In this document: positions 50,710 through 60,635 of the stretch, in pieces | Numbering within the stretch: the stretch's first letter is position 1 | How the letters are laid out: the number at the start of each line of letters is the position of its first letter | From: Numida meleagris | Lineage: Eukaryota; Chordata; Aves; Galliformes; Numididae | Assembly: GCF_002078875.1 (NCBI RefSeq) | Contig: NC_034412.1 | Location: 83,866,897 to 83,930,896, forward strand | Length of the DNA stretch: 64,000 bases | Direction of reading: 5' to 3' | Program-made: the position numbers and the translations under genes | Notes under the pieces: generated by a model | Databases searched by the model: none | Told to the model about the DNA's origin: nothing | Seen by the model: only the letters and a program-made list of their open reading frames with translations

Positions 50710-50797
50710 TGCTGGTCCTGATCCTGCTTTAAATCAGGATTTACTATGATCTAAATTAATGAAGTCAGATTGGTGTAAATGAGAGGAGAACTGGGAC
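50710..50797. repeat. Relic of an old palindromic (MITE-like) sauropsid repeat
   Basis: The order GGTCCTGATCCTGCTTTAAA, TCAGGATTTACT, AATGAAGTCA and TTGGTGTAAATGAGAGGAGA matches, with gaps, a palindromic repeat that I recognise from turtle and crocodile genomes (core GTGTAAAT...GAAGTCAATG...ATTTACAC). The palindrome arms are decayed here. I cannot give the family name with certainty. Confidence 0.5.
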
Positions 50798-51263
50798 AAT
50801 CTGCTGTGAATTTGCAGACACCAAATAGGAGCTGAAGAAGTGAAAGATTTTCTTACCAAACTTTCTAATGGGCAAGTGTTTACAAAGAAGCATCCTATCG
50901 TGCCCGTCACCCATAATAATAGCCATAAATATGAGTATATTTAACTGTATTTTAAGTCAATAGGAAATAACATCAACAGTATACACACACTGACAAATAC
51001 ACACATATGAAAAAAATAAAATTGAATTCAAGCTGAAATGCTTTTCATTACAGTATAGTATATTGCCATCAGATAAAGAAAAAATATATATATTATTCTC
51101 TGTCTAGCTCTTCCAAGGGAAATAATACCAAAGGTTTAAGAACACGCATTGGCTTCCTTCCTGATAGGATTTAAAATGTTCTTTTCCAATGTAAGTGCAA
51201 AACCAAACATTAAAGTTGAAAATCCAGCACACCAGTCACGCACATTCAAACCTGATGTGAAAA

Positions 51264-51329
51264 ACCTGGGCCTGCTGAAGCCAGTGGCACAACTCCCATT
51301 GACTTCAGTGGGGCCAAGATTCCACCCAG
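51264..51329. repeat. Second relic of an old CCATTGACTTCA-type repeat
   Basis: AACCTGGGCCTGCTGAAGCC, then AACTCCCATTGACTTCAGTG and GGGCCAAGATTCCACCC. The central ACTCCCATTGACTTCAGTGG is a very frequent old interspersed motif in reptile and bird DNA. The minus-strand 74-codon frame across it is not a gene. Family name uncertain. Confidence 0.55.
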
Positions 51330-52248
51330 TGTTCCTAAGAGAACACTGAACTGGCCACATCCTGTGCCTCGCTTAATGACTACAGAAACATACATGATTT
51401 ATTAAGACCTGCGTTCAACAAAGAAATCAGTTGAAAGTATTTCAATGAATCTGTAACTATAGGACCACGAAGGTACCATTCAAAATCTTACTTTTAATGC
51501 TGTCTGATTTCTTGCTTTCCAAAGAAGTGCTCCAGTAAGGGAATTTGAACTCCATTTCCCACTGTTCCTACACTATAACAGTACGGGTATTACCTAATGT
51601 AGGAGTTTTATCAAAAGCTTCCTTAAAAGAAAGAATAAATAAATTTAAAAGCCTTCAAATCAGAAGATATTTAGGTACAAACTGTGCAGAGACATGAGTA
51701 AATGATTTTGTTATTATTTTTTGCAAACCAAATCCCTACTTATTTTTAACCCAATTACAAGTGCACTGTAAAATTCTGATCCAGATTTTTTCTGCTAACT
51801 AAGTGAAATTGTTTGGATAGTAAAGTCAGAATTTGTAACATCTCAATCAAGATGCTTTCTGAGCTTTTTAATAATAAATAATTGCTTTCATTAAAACTGC
51901 AATTCGTTAACATTCAAAACACTGTGATAAAATGTCTGTTTCTCTAGGTCAAATTCCACTATAAGAATGAAACCATTAGGATTAATATTAATATTAATTA
52001 ATATCTCTAAGTAGAACAGATCAAATAGTCTCAAGTTTTGCTGTATCTTAGATAATTTTATAGGAGGATAGAATTCTATATTCTGTTACACATTTGCGAC
52101 ACCTCTAATAATGTTATGATTTTCTTGTCACTTCAAAGTGTTTGGCCAAAGCAGAAAAATATATAATTTAATTTATTTTCCAACATGGCAAAGCTGTAGC
52201 ATTTTACTTTTTTGCTTTGCTGAGTATGATTGACTGCCATAAAGCACT
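51330..52248. other. Very AT-rich unique sequence
   Basis: No gene or named repeat. Includes an ATTAATATTAATATTAATTA stretch near 51980-52003. Confidence 0.45.
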
Positions 52249-52938
52249 TCAGTAAGGGAGACACTCAACTGCTATACCCCACTGCGGTGGCCCCATTCTC
52301 CTACAACCTTCCAAGAGCACTGCATGACTGGTGATGGGTGGACAGATGACACTAGCGCCCTTTGTGTTATCAGTGGTGGGAGAAAGCAGCTGAACCACAA
52401 CACAGATCTGCAGATTACCCCTGGGGTGCCCACCTGAGGCCCCATCCCATGACCTGCATGCATCCGCAGAGCTGCAGACAACCACCAGTGCCCAGGAGGA
52501 GCCAGGATTAGGAGCTAACTGTCCAGGGCCCCCTGCACTTCTGAGGATCTCTCTCCCCAAGAAGGGAGCAGGGAAGCCCCCCTGGCATGGGACAAGGCTG
52601 CTGTGAGTTGGCCTCAGGCACCATTGCTGTTCCACACTGAGGATGAGGTAGCTCCGGATGAGCTCACACAGGAGTGGACCAGCCATAAGCACCAATGCAC
52701 GGTGTGCAAGGAGACAAACATGGGGCAGTACGGCTCTCTGACGAGGCAGGAACTCCTTTCTGCCCCCCAACATGACCATCAGGTAGAGCATGAGTGTGCA
52801 GGAATGATGCACAAAGCAAATGCTGGGAAGGATTTTAACTTCGGAGAGCAAATACTTGCCAACCCCACCCAGCCCCAACCAGAATGTTTCCAGGCAAAAA
52901 GCTACTGAATGTGAATAAACTCTGACGACTGGAGGCAA
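52249..52938 (-). other. GC-richer block with a 229-codon minus-strand open frame, unassigned
   Basis: This is the longest open frame in the window: 229 codons on minus, with a 101-codon plus-strand frame inside it (52603-52908). The block is visibly richer in GC than both flanks, which by itself lengthens chance ORFs. The minus product has hydrophobic segments, including LMLYLMVML and ALVLMAGPLLCELI, but no signal peptide pattern, conserved motif or family that I recognise. The plus product has a HQCTVCKE stretch that is too short to be a zinc-binding domain. I treat it as probably noncoding; an unrecognised repeat or old pseudogene fragment remains possible. Confidence 0.2.
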
Positions 52939-53149
52939 CTGTCAGAAACTCTAAGTAATGAGATTTGGTTATAGGCATTTCTTAATGTGGAACAGCAGTA
53001 GCAATAAATATGCTGGGACAAAGAAGAGTTTTTTATTCTCTTTCTATGGAAGAAAATAAAGGGGGATCTTCATATATTCACTGACTCCAAAGCCAAGAAA
53101 ACATAATCATTGCCACCCAGCATAACCCCTTGCACAAGCTAGTTGTATA
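52939..53149. other. Unique AT-rich sequence
   Basis: Nothing recognised. Confidence 0.4.
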
Positions 53150-53365
53150 ACTTCCTCTGAGTGCTTGATTAAATATTCTCCTAAAAGACGTGCTTTACTT
53201 TTGCCATAAACACATCAAGAGATGCTGCATTTACCACATTCCTTGATAAATTATTCCTTTTCTCCCTGCTAAGAAACTGCATCTTCTTTCAGGATTCATT
53301 TTATCTAACTTCAATTTGCAGCCATCTTGTTATGACTTTCTCAGCAAGATTGAAAAATCCCCAGC
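53150..53365 (-). mobile_element. Old CR1/L3-like LINE relic
   Basis: The segment order AGAGATGCTGCATTTACCAC, TTGATAAATTATTCC, ATTTTATCTAACTTCAATTT, GCAGCCATCTTGTTATGACT and CAGCAAGATTGAAAAATCCC follows the ORF2-tail part of old amniote CR1 elements read on the minus strand. The LINE consensus has TCTAGCTTCAACTTCCAGCC and a GCTAGATTGAAGAG-like segment in these places. Strongly diverged, no terminal repeat left. Confidence 0.65.
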
Positions 53366-54713
53366 AAGGCTCTTGCAAAAGAGCTGAGTGGCATTTTGTT
53401 ATGCATTAAGCACCCCTACTCGAAGCCATCGCTCAGCCTTCCCTTTGATAAGGAGCTCAATCTGCTTGCAGCTCCTCACACCATGACGCTCCATGTCTGT
53501 GCCACAGCATCTTGTTTGCGGCCCCTCTTCGCTTCGCAGCCCTCCCGGTCCTGCCCATTAAATATTATTTCTGTTTTGTCTAGCATGCGCTCTCCCTTTG
53601 TGCTGCAGTCCTCCCAAACGCGCCATCAGGATAATTTCTCAAGCAGAAGTCTCAGGGAAACTCAGCTGTTAGCTGCTGAAATATGACCTTCTGCTGCGTC
53701 TTCTCTGCCCTCGGAAATGGCATTACAGCAATAAACTTTTATAGCAATTTCAGTACAGAGGCCTATTTTAAACAGCATCAACTTGTTTTAAATCTCGCTG
53801 ATGAATATGCTGTTCGCTGGATCTCCCCTTGAGGGATCATGGGAAATGCAGACCATCAGCATAATTACTGAGATTCCCATTCCCCTTCTCTCTCTGTTAC
53901 CTCTCCCAGGCATGACAGCTCACCAGCAAAGGGAAGGTTTCCCCATGGGGTAAGCTGGTACTACCGCCCTTCCTCACCCACTTCCATCACCTGGCCCCAA
54001 ATACTTCATGTGATGGCTCACTCTGAAATTTTTGTTTGTCTGTGATTTTTTTTTTTTTTTTCTGGTGGAAAGAGAATACAGTTTATTAGTTGTGGGGTTT
54101 TCTCAATGTTACTAGTAGAAGCCAATATTTTACTGACAAAAGGAAATTTATAAACAGACAATTTCTAAATGAAACAGATGGCTTATTAAAAATGAGCAGT
54201 CATTTCTTTGGCACACCACAACAGTTTTAACTTTTTGTATTATAATATTGCTGGCTTTGTGTATGTTGTGAGTAAGAAGAGTGACAGTTATCATACACCC
54301 ACCATGGAAAGCAACAAGGAAAAAAAAGTGTTGTGTTTTGTTACAAATTACAAAGATCCTATTACCTTCACGTACAGCACGTGGCAGAACTAAGCAAAAA
54401 TTTAAGCCTGCAGTGAATTCACAACCAAAATACTGCCATAGATTTCCAAAGCTGACCCAGACCTTGCAGACAGGAAAATCATGGTCATGGACATCTGCAG
54501 TGCCTGCTACAGCCCAGCCCTTTCTTCAGCTAACTGGGAGTGAGATCCCTCTTCCAGGACCTGGGTAAACTGAGGTAGCCTGAGACAGAGAGACTTTTTT
54601 TTCTTCTGTCTTAGAAAGTGAATTAAATCCTTAGTAATTCACCAAATGTGCAACTGAAACAAGCAGTCATGTATGAGAGTTACGAATTATGAATTTCATA
54701 ATTGCAAAAATCC
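53366..54713. other. Unique sequence, possible conserved noncoding DNA
   Basis: No gene recognised; frames up to 96 codons. The part at 53700-53890, with TTTTAAATCTCGCTGATGAA and GACCATCAGCATAATTACTG, has a mixed-composition, motif-rich look typical of noncoding regulatory DNA, which is only an impression. A T16 run lies at 54046-54061. Confidence 0.3.
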
Positions 54714-54920
54714 TAGAATCATGGAATCATTAAGGTTGGAAAAGGCCACTAAGATCACCTCGTCCAACCATCAGCCCACCACCACCATGCCCAGTAACCA
54801 GTGCTGCATCTCCACATTTCCTGAACACCTCCAGGGTCAGTGACTTCACCACCTCCTTGGGCAGCCTGTGCCAATGCTTTATCACCCTTTTGGAGAAGAA
54901 ATTTTTCCCACTATCCAACC
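54714..54920 (-). mobile_element. CR1 LINE 3' end, 5'-truncated
   Basis: Starts TAGAATCATGGAATCATTAA, then GGTTGGAAAAGGCCACTAAG, CGTCCAACCATCAGCCCACC, TGAACACCTCCAGGGTCAGT and CACCACCTCCTTGGGCAGCC. It ends at CCCACTATCCAACC. The minus frame at 54730-54960 reads HWHRLPKEVVKSLTLEVF, the CR1 ORF2 tail. Confidence 0.94.
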
Positions 54921-57689
54921 AGAAATGAATAAAGATACATTTTCTTTCAGTGTTGGGCAAAAAATCTGGAGGACTTCCTTTTGCCTTTCATACTAAAATG
55001 CTCCAAGAAAAGCCTTTCTTCCTCTCCTCACTAATATGTACACTTATATATAAAAATGTATTAGAATGCTGTAGATATATTAGAATACAGCTTTAATTTC
55101 TAAAAGGTTGGGGGATTTGGTTTCTCTCCATTTATCACAACATCACAATAATGGAAATAGCACTCTAATCTGAGCCAAAAATTTGCATTACCAATATTTC
55201 CTATGAGATTAAAACAAATCAGAAGAAGACAAGATTGCCCATTACTCATCCAAAGACTGCAGCTGTTATTCTGAACCAAACTCCTGAGCTAAATCCGGAA
55301 ATTTGTGAGATTTCCTCTTCTTCATCAATGCACAGTGTGAAACAAGCATCCTTGAATATATTTGTTTGAAACTGACACCAAGAGAATACTAATATATCTA
55401 TATCTAGATTAAAGGTATGATAATTCATCATCTGTAATCACTGTTCGGATCTTCACAGCTACAGAGAAAGAAAGCATTAACCTCTAGAATTAGTTTGGAA
55501 AAAAGTTGGTCATGGCAAAAACTATGTGCACACCTGTGAGCTAGCAGCGTTTTATGGCCAAAGATTTGCATGTTTGTTGATTATTTAGCATGTGCAGCTT
55601 CCAGATTCTTTAATCAGCAACTCGTCATGGCAGAGGAAAAGGTATCACCTGAGTCACAAATACATTTCTGAAATGGATAGCACACTAACCTTCCTAAGCT
55701 GTCCTACACCGTACTTTTCTAGAACTACGTTGCTGACACCATCATGAGATATTGGCATATTAAGCAAAGTCTGAGGACTTCAAAAGATTTCCAAAGAAAG
55801 AAACCCCAGGACTTTCTACAAATGGGTCTCTGCCTGGACGCTACGTGTAATGAATCTGCAGTAATTTCATTTAGAGAGCTGCAGAGAAAAAGGTCACTTC
55901 AAACATGGGAAATTAGGCGATGTGATTCTATGAGAAATTGTGTTGAAAGGATTCATTTCTTCAAAAAGTAAAATAAAAGAACAGCTAAAAATATTAATCT
56001 TGTTCCTCCGATGTTTGATAAAACAGAGCACATGAAAGGAGCAGCCAGCCTGCAGCAGATACCCTGCCACATCCAGCCTGTGATTCAACCAGACAAAGAA
56101 CGCATGCACACAGGCTACTTTTCTCCAGCTATTGCCTCCCTTCTAGAGGACGTTTCAGGCTGGTAAATGCTGCAGCTCCCCAGTGTCACACCCAAGGCAA
56201 CACCCTGAGCTCCCACTGCTGGAGATTGTGCCAAAATAGATGAAGATGCTGTGGCATTGCCTTGCCATGTTTTCCCGCAGAACAGAGTGAGGAAACAGCA
56301 TACCAAGAGCTCCCAATACATCAGACATGCGGGGATTCGATTTTTGGAAATATCTTAAGCCAGCAGGATGGCAGCTGAGGGTGTTTCTAAAATCCACATT
56401 TTACTAGATCATCCCCTTTAATCAATAGCAGTTTTAGAGGCTGATTTGAGGCTGCACATCCTCAGTACCTGGCTTCTTCTGTGATAAAACATCACATTTT
56501 CTATCTATTAGCTACACTCCACCCTAAAAGGTTGTCATTTGTGCACTGAACATACTGGACATTTATCCACAGTAATAGCTATTGATACTTTTGTCTTAAA
56601 ATATTAGCAAAGTTGCAAGCATCTAATTGTCATACTTGGTCTAAAAGCAGAAATAATTTCTCGTCTAAGCTGAATTAGATCCCAGGCACTGACAAAGCCA
56701 AGAGGGTCTGTGTGCATGACAGTGCACTTGATTTATTACCTCAGACTGTACACAGTAAAAGGCAGTGTCAGAAATTATTTTCAGGTGACAAAATGCATAA
56801 AAAGGTTATTATAAGGACTCCAACAAGCCCCTCATGCCCGATGGGGAAGAAGATAGCACTGTGAGGTGTTGCAGAGGAAAGAAGCAGAAACACAGGAGAT
56901 GGAGAATCACTGCCCACCAAGGAGCTCCCCAGTGTGCAGCTGAGGGCCGCAACCCCCAGAGCTGTACATAGCCAAAACACAGATCCTCAAAAGCTTTTAT
57001 CTCATCCTGAGGTATTTTAGAAGCTTAGAAAGAAGTCCCCAAAGCATTCAATATTTTTGCTTCTAGGTAAAAAAAGACTGAGCTCTGGAATGAAGAGCTC
57101 AGCACCAAGCTGCCACTAAATTCCCATTTCTGTCCCTGTCATGAGCCTGACAATGTCATGCATCCTGACAGCATGTACCCTAAGCACAGGGTCCTGCACA
57201 CCAATCAGATCACTCACATAGGCTGTCACAGGGAACACGCTCAGGGAACAGCCCCCAGCATCCCATTTTGGGATCCCCACAGGAAAACCACTGGCAGTAA
57301 AAGTCAATAGCAAAATCTCAGGAGGGTCACAAGCTTCACATTAGTCTCTTTTATTCTCTTAGTGGGCCACTAAAAAAACAGTTTGTCAGTCAGGGCGGGT
57401 TTCACCTTGCCTAATTTCAGCTGCCTGAAGGTTAAGTGCCTGTTCAAGGGGATGCTGTCAACACCAGGAGAGAGATGCTCACAGGGGACTATTTATCTCA
57501 TGCAGGTGGGATCAGACAATTCACTGTCTCCTTTTCTAAGTGATGTCTGTGCTGCAGGACATTTTCTTCTGCTGATTTGGCTATGTTTGTACTGCAGAAC
57601 AGCCCCCAAGAAAGGCTGGGGCTCCTGGCGCTCCATCCCACCCCAGATCTTGTAGGAGCAGCCAAATCATGCAGAGGAACAGCAAAAAT
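54921..57689. other. 2.8 kb of unique AT-rich sequence
   Basis: No gene or interspersed repeat recognised. Open frames reach 90 codons, without domains. Confidence 0.4.
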
Positions 57690-57912
57690 GCAATTTCACC
57701 CTGAGGGGAGATTCAGCTTGAATATCAGGAAAAATTTCTTCTCCAAAAGAGTGGTGAGACATTGGCACAGGCTGCCCAGGAAGGTGGTGGAGTCACCATC
57801 CCTGGAGGTGGTCAAAAAACTATGGAGATGTGGCACTGAGGGACATGGTTAGTGGGCACAATGGGGATGGGTTGGTGGTTTGACTAGATGATCTTGGTGG
57901 TCTTTTCCAACC
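57690..57912 (+). mobile_element. CR1 LINE 3' end, left part (interrupted by an LTR)
   Basis: From TTTCACCCTGAGGGGAGATT through the ORF2 tail, with FSLNIRKNFFSKRVVRHWHR and [12 protein letters not shown], to GGTGGTCTTTTCCAACC. The CR1 body stops exactly where the LTR begins and resumes at 58444. One extra base near 57818-57824 shifts the reading frame after VVKK relative to other copies. Confidence 0.94.
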
Positions 57913-58443
57913 TGTCAACAGTTTACGGGCGTTAGGCCCGATTCCGTGACAAAGGGGACGGGGGACCCAAGGGCCCACGTCCCGGGAAAAGGAGAAAGGG
58001 GAAAAGGATAGGGAGATGGCCCTGAGAGCAAAGAACAGCGGCAACAATCTGAGGAGAAACAAACTAATTTACTAAATAAAATATCGGAATGCAAAACAAC
58101 ACACTATAATACAATATAATTACAATTTAAGCTGATAAATCCAATACACAGAGAGAGAGAATGTCCCAAAATCAAGGTAGGCCTTACTCTACTACCAACG
58201 ATAAGACGGCTGGAGAGCGAGGTGCTGCCAAGACGAGAGACGGCGGAAAAAGGGACGAGGTCTCGTGATCTGCAAGTTTTTATACTGCGAGCTTCTATCT
58301 TTTCCCTCCGGCTGGAAAATGGTAACAAAGGAGCAAAGTACCATGGGGACTGTAGTAGTCCTTCTCTTCTGAGAACTAGGTATGTCCACTACATGATGTT
58401 ATGATGTGGAATATCAATAACCGAAAATCACAAAACCATGACA
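57913..58443 (-). mobile_element. Solo LTR of an endogenous retrovirus, 531 bp
   Basis: On the minus strand the element starts TGTCATGG and ends GTTGACA, giving the canonical TG...CA ends and imperfect terminal inverted repeats (TGTCA/TGACA). It is flanked by the same four bases, AACC, on both sides (57909-57912 and 58444-58447), and removing it with one AACC restores an intact CR1 3' end. A TATAAAAA box lies at 58284-58277, about 160 bp from the 5' end; AGTAAA at 58073-58068 is a candidate variant polyadenylation signal. Near the 3' end, CGGGC and GCCCG (57926-57930, 57936-57940) can form a short stem. No internal viral genes are present, so the provirus was lost by LTR-LTR recombination. 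A 4-bp duplication would suit a class I (gammaretrovirus-like) ERV; the family name is unknown to me. Confidence 0.92.
58278..58284 (-). promoter_or_regulatory. TATA box of the solo LTR
   Basis: TATAAAA read on the minus strand within GCAGTATAAAAACTTGCAG, in the expected place between U3 and R of the LTR. It would direct transcription toward lower coordinates, into the split CR1 and the sequence at 57.9 kb and below. Whether it is used is unknown. Confidence 0.75.
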
Positions 58444-58469
58444 AACCTTAATGATCCTATGACTCTATG
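58444..58469 (+). mobile_element. CR1 LINE, right part (3' terminus beyond the LTR)
   Basis: AACCTTAATGATCCTATGAC followed by TCTATG is the CR1 3' terminus that continues the copy broken at 57912. The initial AACC is the second copy of the LTR target duplication. Confidence 0.92.
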
Positions 58470-58812
58470 TTGTAACATAAATACAGCCTGGAATAATAGC
58501 TTAGGTGATGACCCTTTAAGCCAGATCACTAAGGGAGACAAACTCAGAATGTAACGATACCTAATTTAATGATACTTTTAATGGCAATTATGAAAGTACA
58601 CCTCAAAATATCACCTGAATAAACTTTGAGCACATTCTTTCCCTAACTTGCAGTCTGAACTCATGCTAATAGAAAGTATACATTAATGGATGATAACATG
58701 GGTCGTTGTTTTTTTTTATTTATTTAGTATATTTCACTCGCTTCTTCACAAATATAGAACTTGAAATAACTTTGTTGCAAAGGAAAAAAAAAATAGAGAT
58801 CTATGGGAAAGC
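58470..58812. other. Unique AT-rich sequence
   Basis: No gene recognised. Contains a T-rich run near 58710-58720 and an A-run near 58783-58792. Confidence 0.45.
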
Positions 58813-59193
58813 ATTGAAGTGATACTCCTACAATGTAGTGGAAATGCTAAGTCACAGCTTGAACCAGTGATTGAGCACCTGGTGGGAAGGCAGGGCCAAC
58901 CCAGAGGAATTCAGATGCATGCAATGCATCTCAGTGACCAGAAGGGGTGGATCCTGGCTCCACCCCTTCCCAGACCTCATTTAAGGGTTGGCAGGGTAGG
59001 AGAGGATGTTTTTTGGGAGATCTCTGCCTGTCTGAGGCCTTCTGAAGGTGAACAGCTTGTTTCCTTTTTCTCTGTGTACATGGCTGTTGCCTTTGAGCAA
59101 GTCCTCACTCCCTGCAGTATAGGGCTTTGCTGTGATTGTGCTTTTCATTGTGTTACAGTGTTAGGTACAGTAAGCATTTTCCCAGTTCCGGCA
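58813..59193 (+). other. Promoter-like block, possible unrecognised LTR
   Basis: A GC-richer block in AT-rich surroundings. It holds, in order, an inverted repeat AGATGCAT-GCA-ATGCATCT (58913-58931), a 10-bp inverted repeat AAGGGGTGGA...TCCACCCCTT (58942-58951 and 58959-58968, CACCC-box-like), and a TATA-like CATTTAAGG (58978-58986). The sequence downstream to about 59190 resembles the R/U5 part of an LTR in composition. I could not find matching target duplications or firm TG...CA ends. The plus-strand 193-codon frame (58819-59400) has no recognisable domain and runs out of the block into A/T-rich DNA, so I do not call it a gene. Best guess: an avian LTR or other dispersed element whose family I cannot name. 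Confidence 0.35.
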
Positions 59194-60403
59194 TGCTTCT
59201 CAGATTTCAGCATATTTCTCATTACAACTTATTTATCTATTTTAATTCAAAGCTATAATTCATATTCATTGCAAAGGGAACTTAACATAGAGAAGAAGAA
59301 ATCTGGTCATGTATTTTTTTTTCCCCAACTAAATTTGGTAAAATCAGAGAAGAAAAGGAGTAGACACATGTGCAATCAAAAAGCATGTATTCAGTTGTGA
59401 ATTCTTGCAAAAGATAATTCTTCAAAAGAAATAGCTACTCTGTAAAACAGAAAATTAATGTGTTTTGTCTTAAAAACCATATAAATAAAAATAATGGATG
59501 TCTGACATACAACAAACAATGAAATATGGGCTGAAAGCCAACTATTCTAAGCAAATTAAAAAAATAGTCTTCCCAGAGCTGTCTTCTGTAATGCCAGTTT
59601 AGTTAACTAATTCATCTTAGTAAAGAGAGTTGGAGCCTTTGTGGCCTCTTAAAGAACAGAAGTATTTGTTCGGCTCCCTCATCCAGTTCCTTCAGTAGGT
59701 ACAGGGCTGTTATTGAGCTGATCTCCAAAAACTTCCATGTCCATACCACTGAAGTGGCCTAATGGCCTTTTGCTTAACCTTTGCGTAATATAAAACTAGA
59801 GGAATTAGCCAAGAGAATGAGTGAGCTTCTTCTGTTCTTCTGTTATTTCCAAAGTTTGCCCTTTGAGGAAGGCTGGGAAGCAGTAGGAGACTCTTCCCCT
59901 TATTCCTACTCTTTCCTTCAGTGTTTGTAGGCTAGATAAAACCTTGGTGAGCCTTTTCCCCAGGCCATAACCATTCCGGAGGTGTCTGTGTGATGGCGCT
60001 TCCTGACTGTGTGGTCTCCGCCTTTCCAGAAATGCCTGCTCCCCAACAAATAGGACTGCTGTTGCTCTTGGTGGGAAAAAAACAGTTTGACAAAGTGCTT
60101 GGCCAATCTAGTCAGCATGGCAGCTGTGGCTTTTCCAGAGTAAGTGCAAATTTCTTGTACATGAGTTGAATCTACAGTGCCTACACAGAAAGGTCAAGAA
60201 CATTTGGCTTTGTTCTTTATATCCTCCATCTTCCCTACTTTAAACACTATGCACAAGTGCTACGCATACCTGGATTACAGCATTACCATTCTCAGCACAT
60301 CAACAGATGTAAAACCTCTCTCATTTGACATAATCATTGTGCGTGTTATTTGGCACATATTCATATATCCTTGCCTACGAGAAAGGTAGAAGCCTTACTT
60401 TGA
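59194..60403. other. Unique AT-rich sequence
   Basis: No gene or repeat recognised. Confidence 0.4.
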
Positions 60404-60635
60404 GTCATAGAATCATTAGGCTTGGAAAAGACTGCTAGGATCATCTAGTCCAAACATCAGCCTCTCACCGCAGTATAATTAAGCCATATCACTCTTTGTG
60501 ATATCTGCCGTTTTCTTGGAGACCTCCACCACCTCCCTAGACAGCCTGTTCCAATGCTTCGCCTCTCTCTGAGAAGAAGTTTTTCCTGAACTTGAAACTC
60601 CCCTGGTGCAACTTGAGGCCATGACCTCTAGTTCT
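60404..60635 (-). mobile_element. CR1 LINE 3' end, with a diverged middle
   Basis: Starts TCATAGAATCATTAGGCTTG, then GATCATCTAGTCCAAACATC. After a poorly matching segment (about 60468-60518) it continues with GACCTCCACCACCTCCCTAG, ACAGCCTGTTCCAATGCTTC, GAGAAGAAGTTTTTCCTGAA and GCAACTTGAGGCCATGACCT. The poor segment covers the place where other copies have CCCACTAACCATGTCCCTCA, so it is local divergence, not an insertion. Confidence 0.92.

Noticed and set aside
52249..52938. 229-codon minus-strand frame as a real gene
   Set aside because: No recognisable domain, an overlapping antisense frame, and GC-rich composition that lengthens chance ORFs; kept only as an unassigned block.
1..58443. The LTR at 1-17 and the LTR at 57913-58443 as the two ends of one provirus
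   Set aside because: They are in opposite orientation and the DNA between contains no viral genes.
58819..59400. 193-codon plus-strand frame as a gene
   Set aside because: It spans an apparent LTR/promoter-like block and runs into AT-rich DNA; the protein has no family resemblance.
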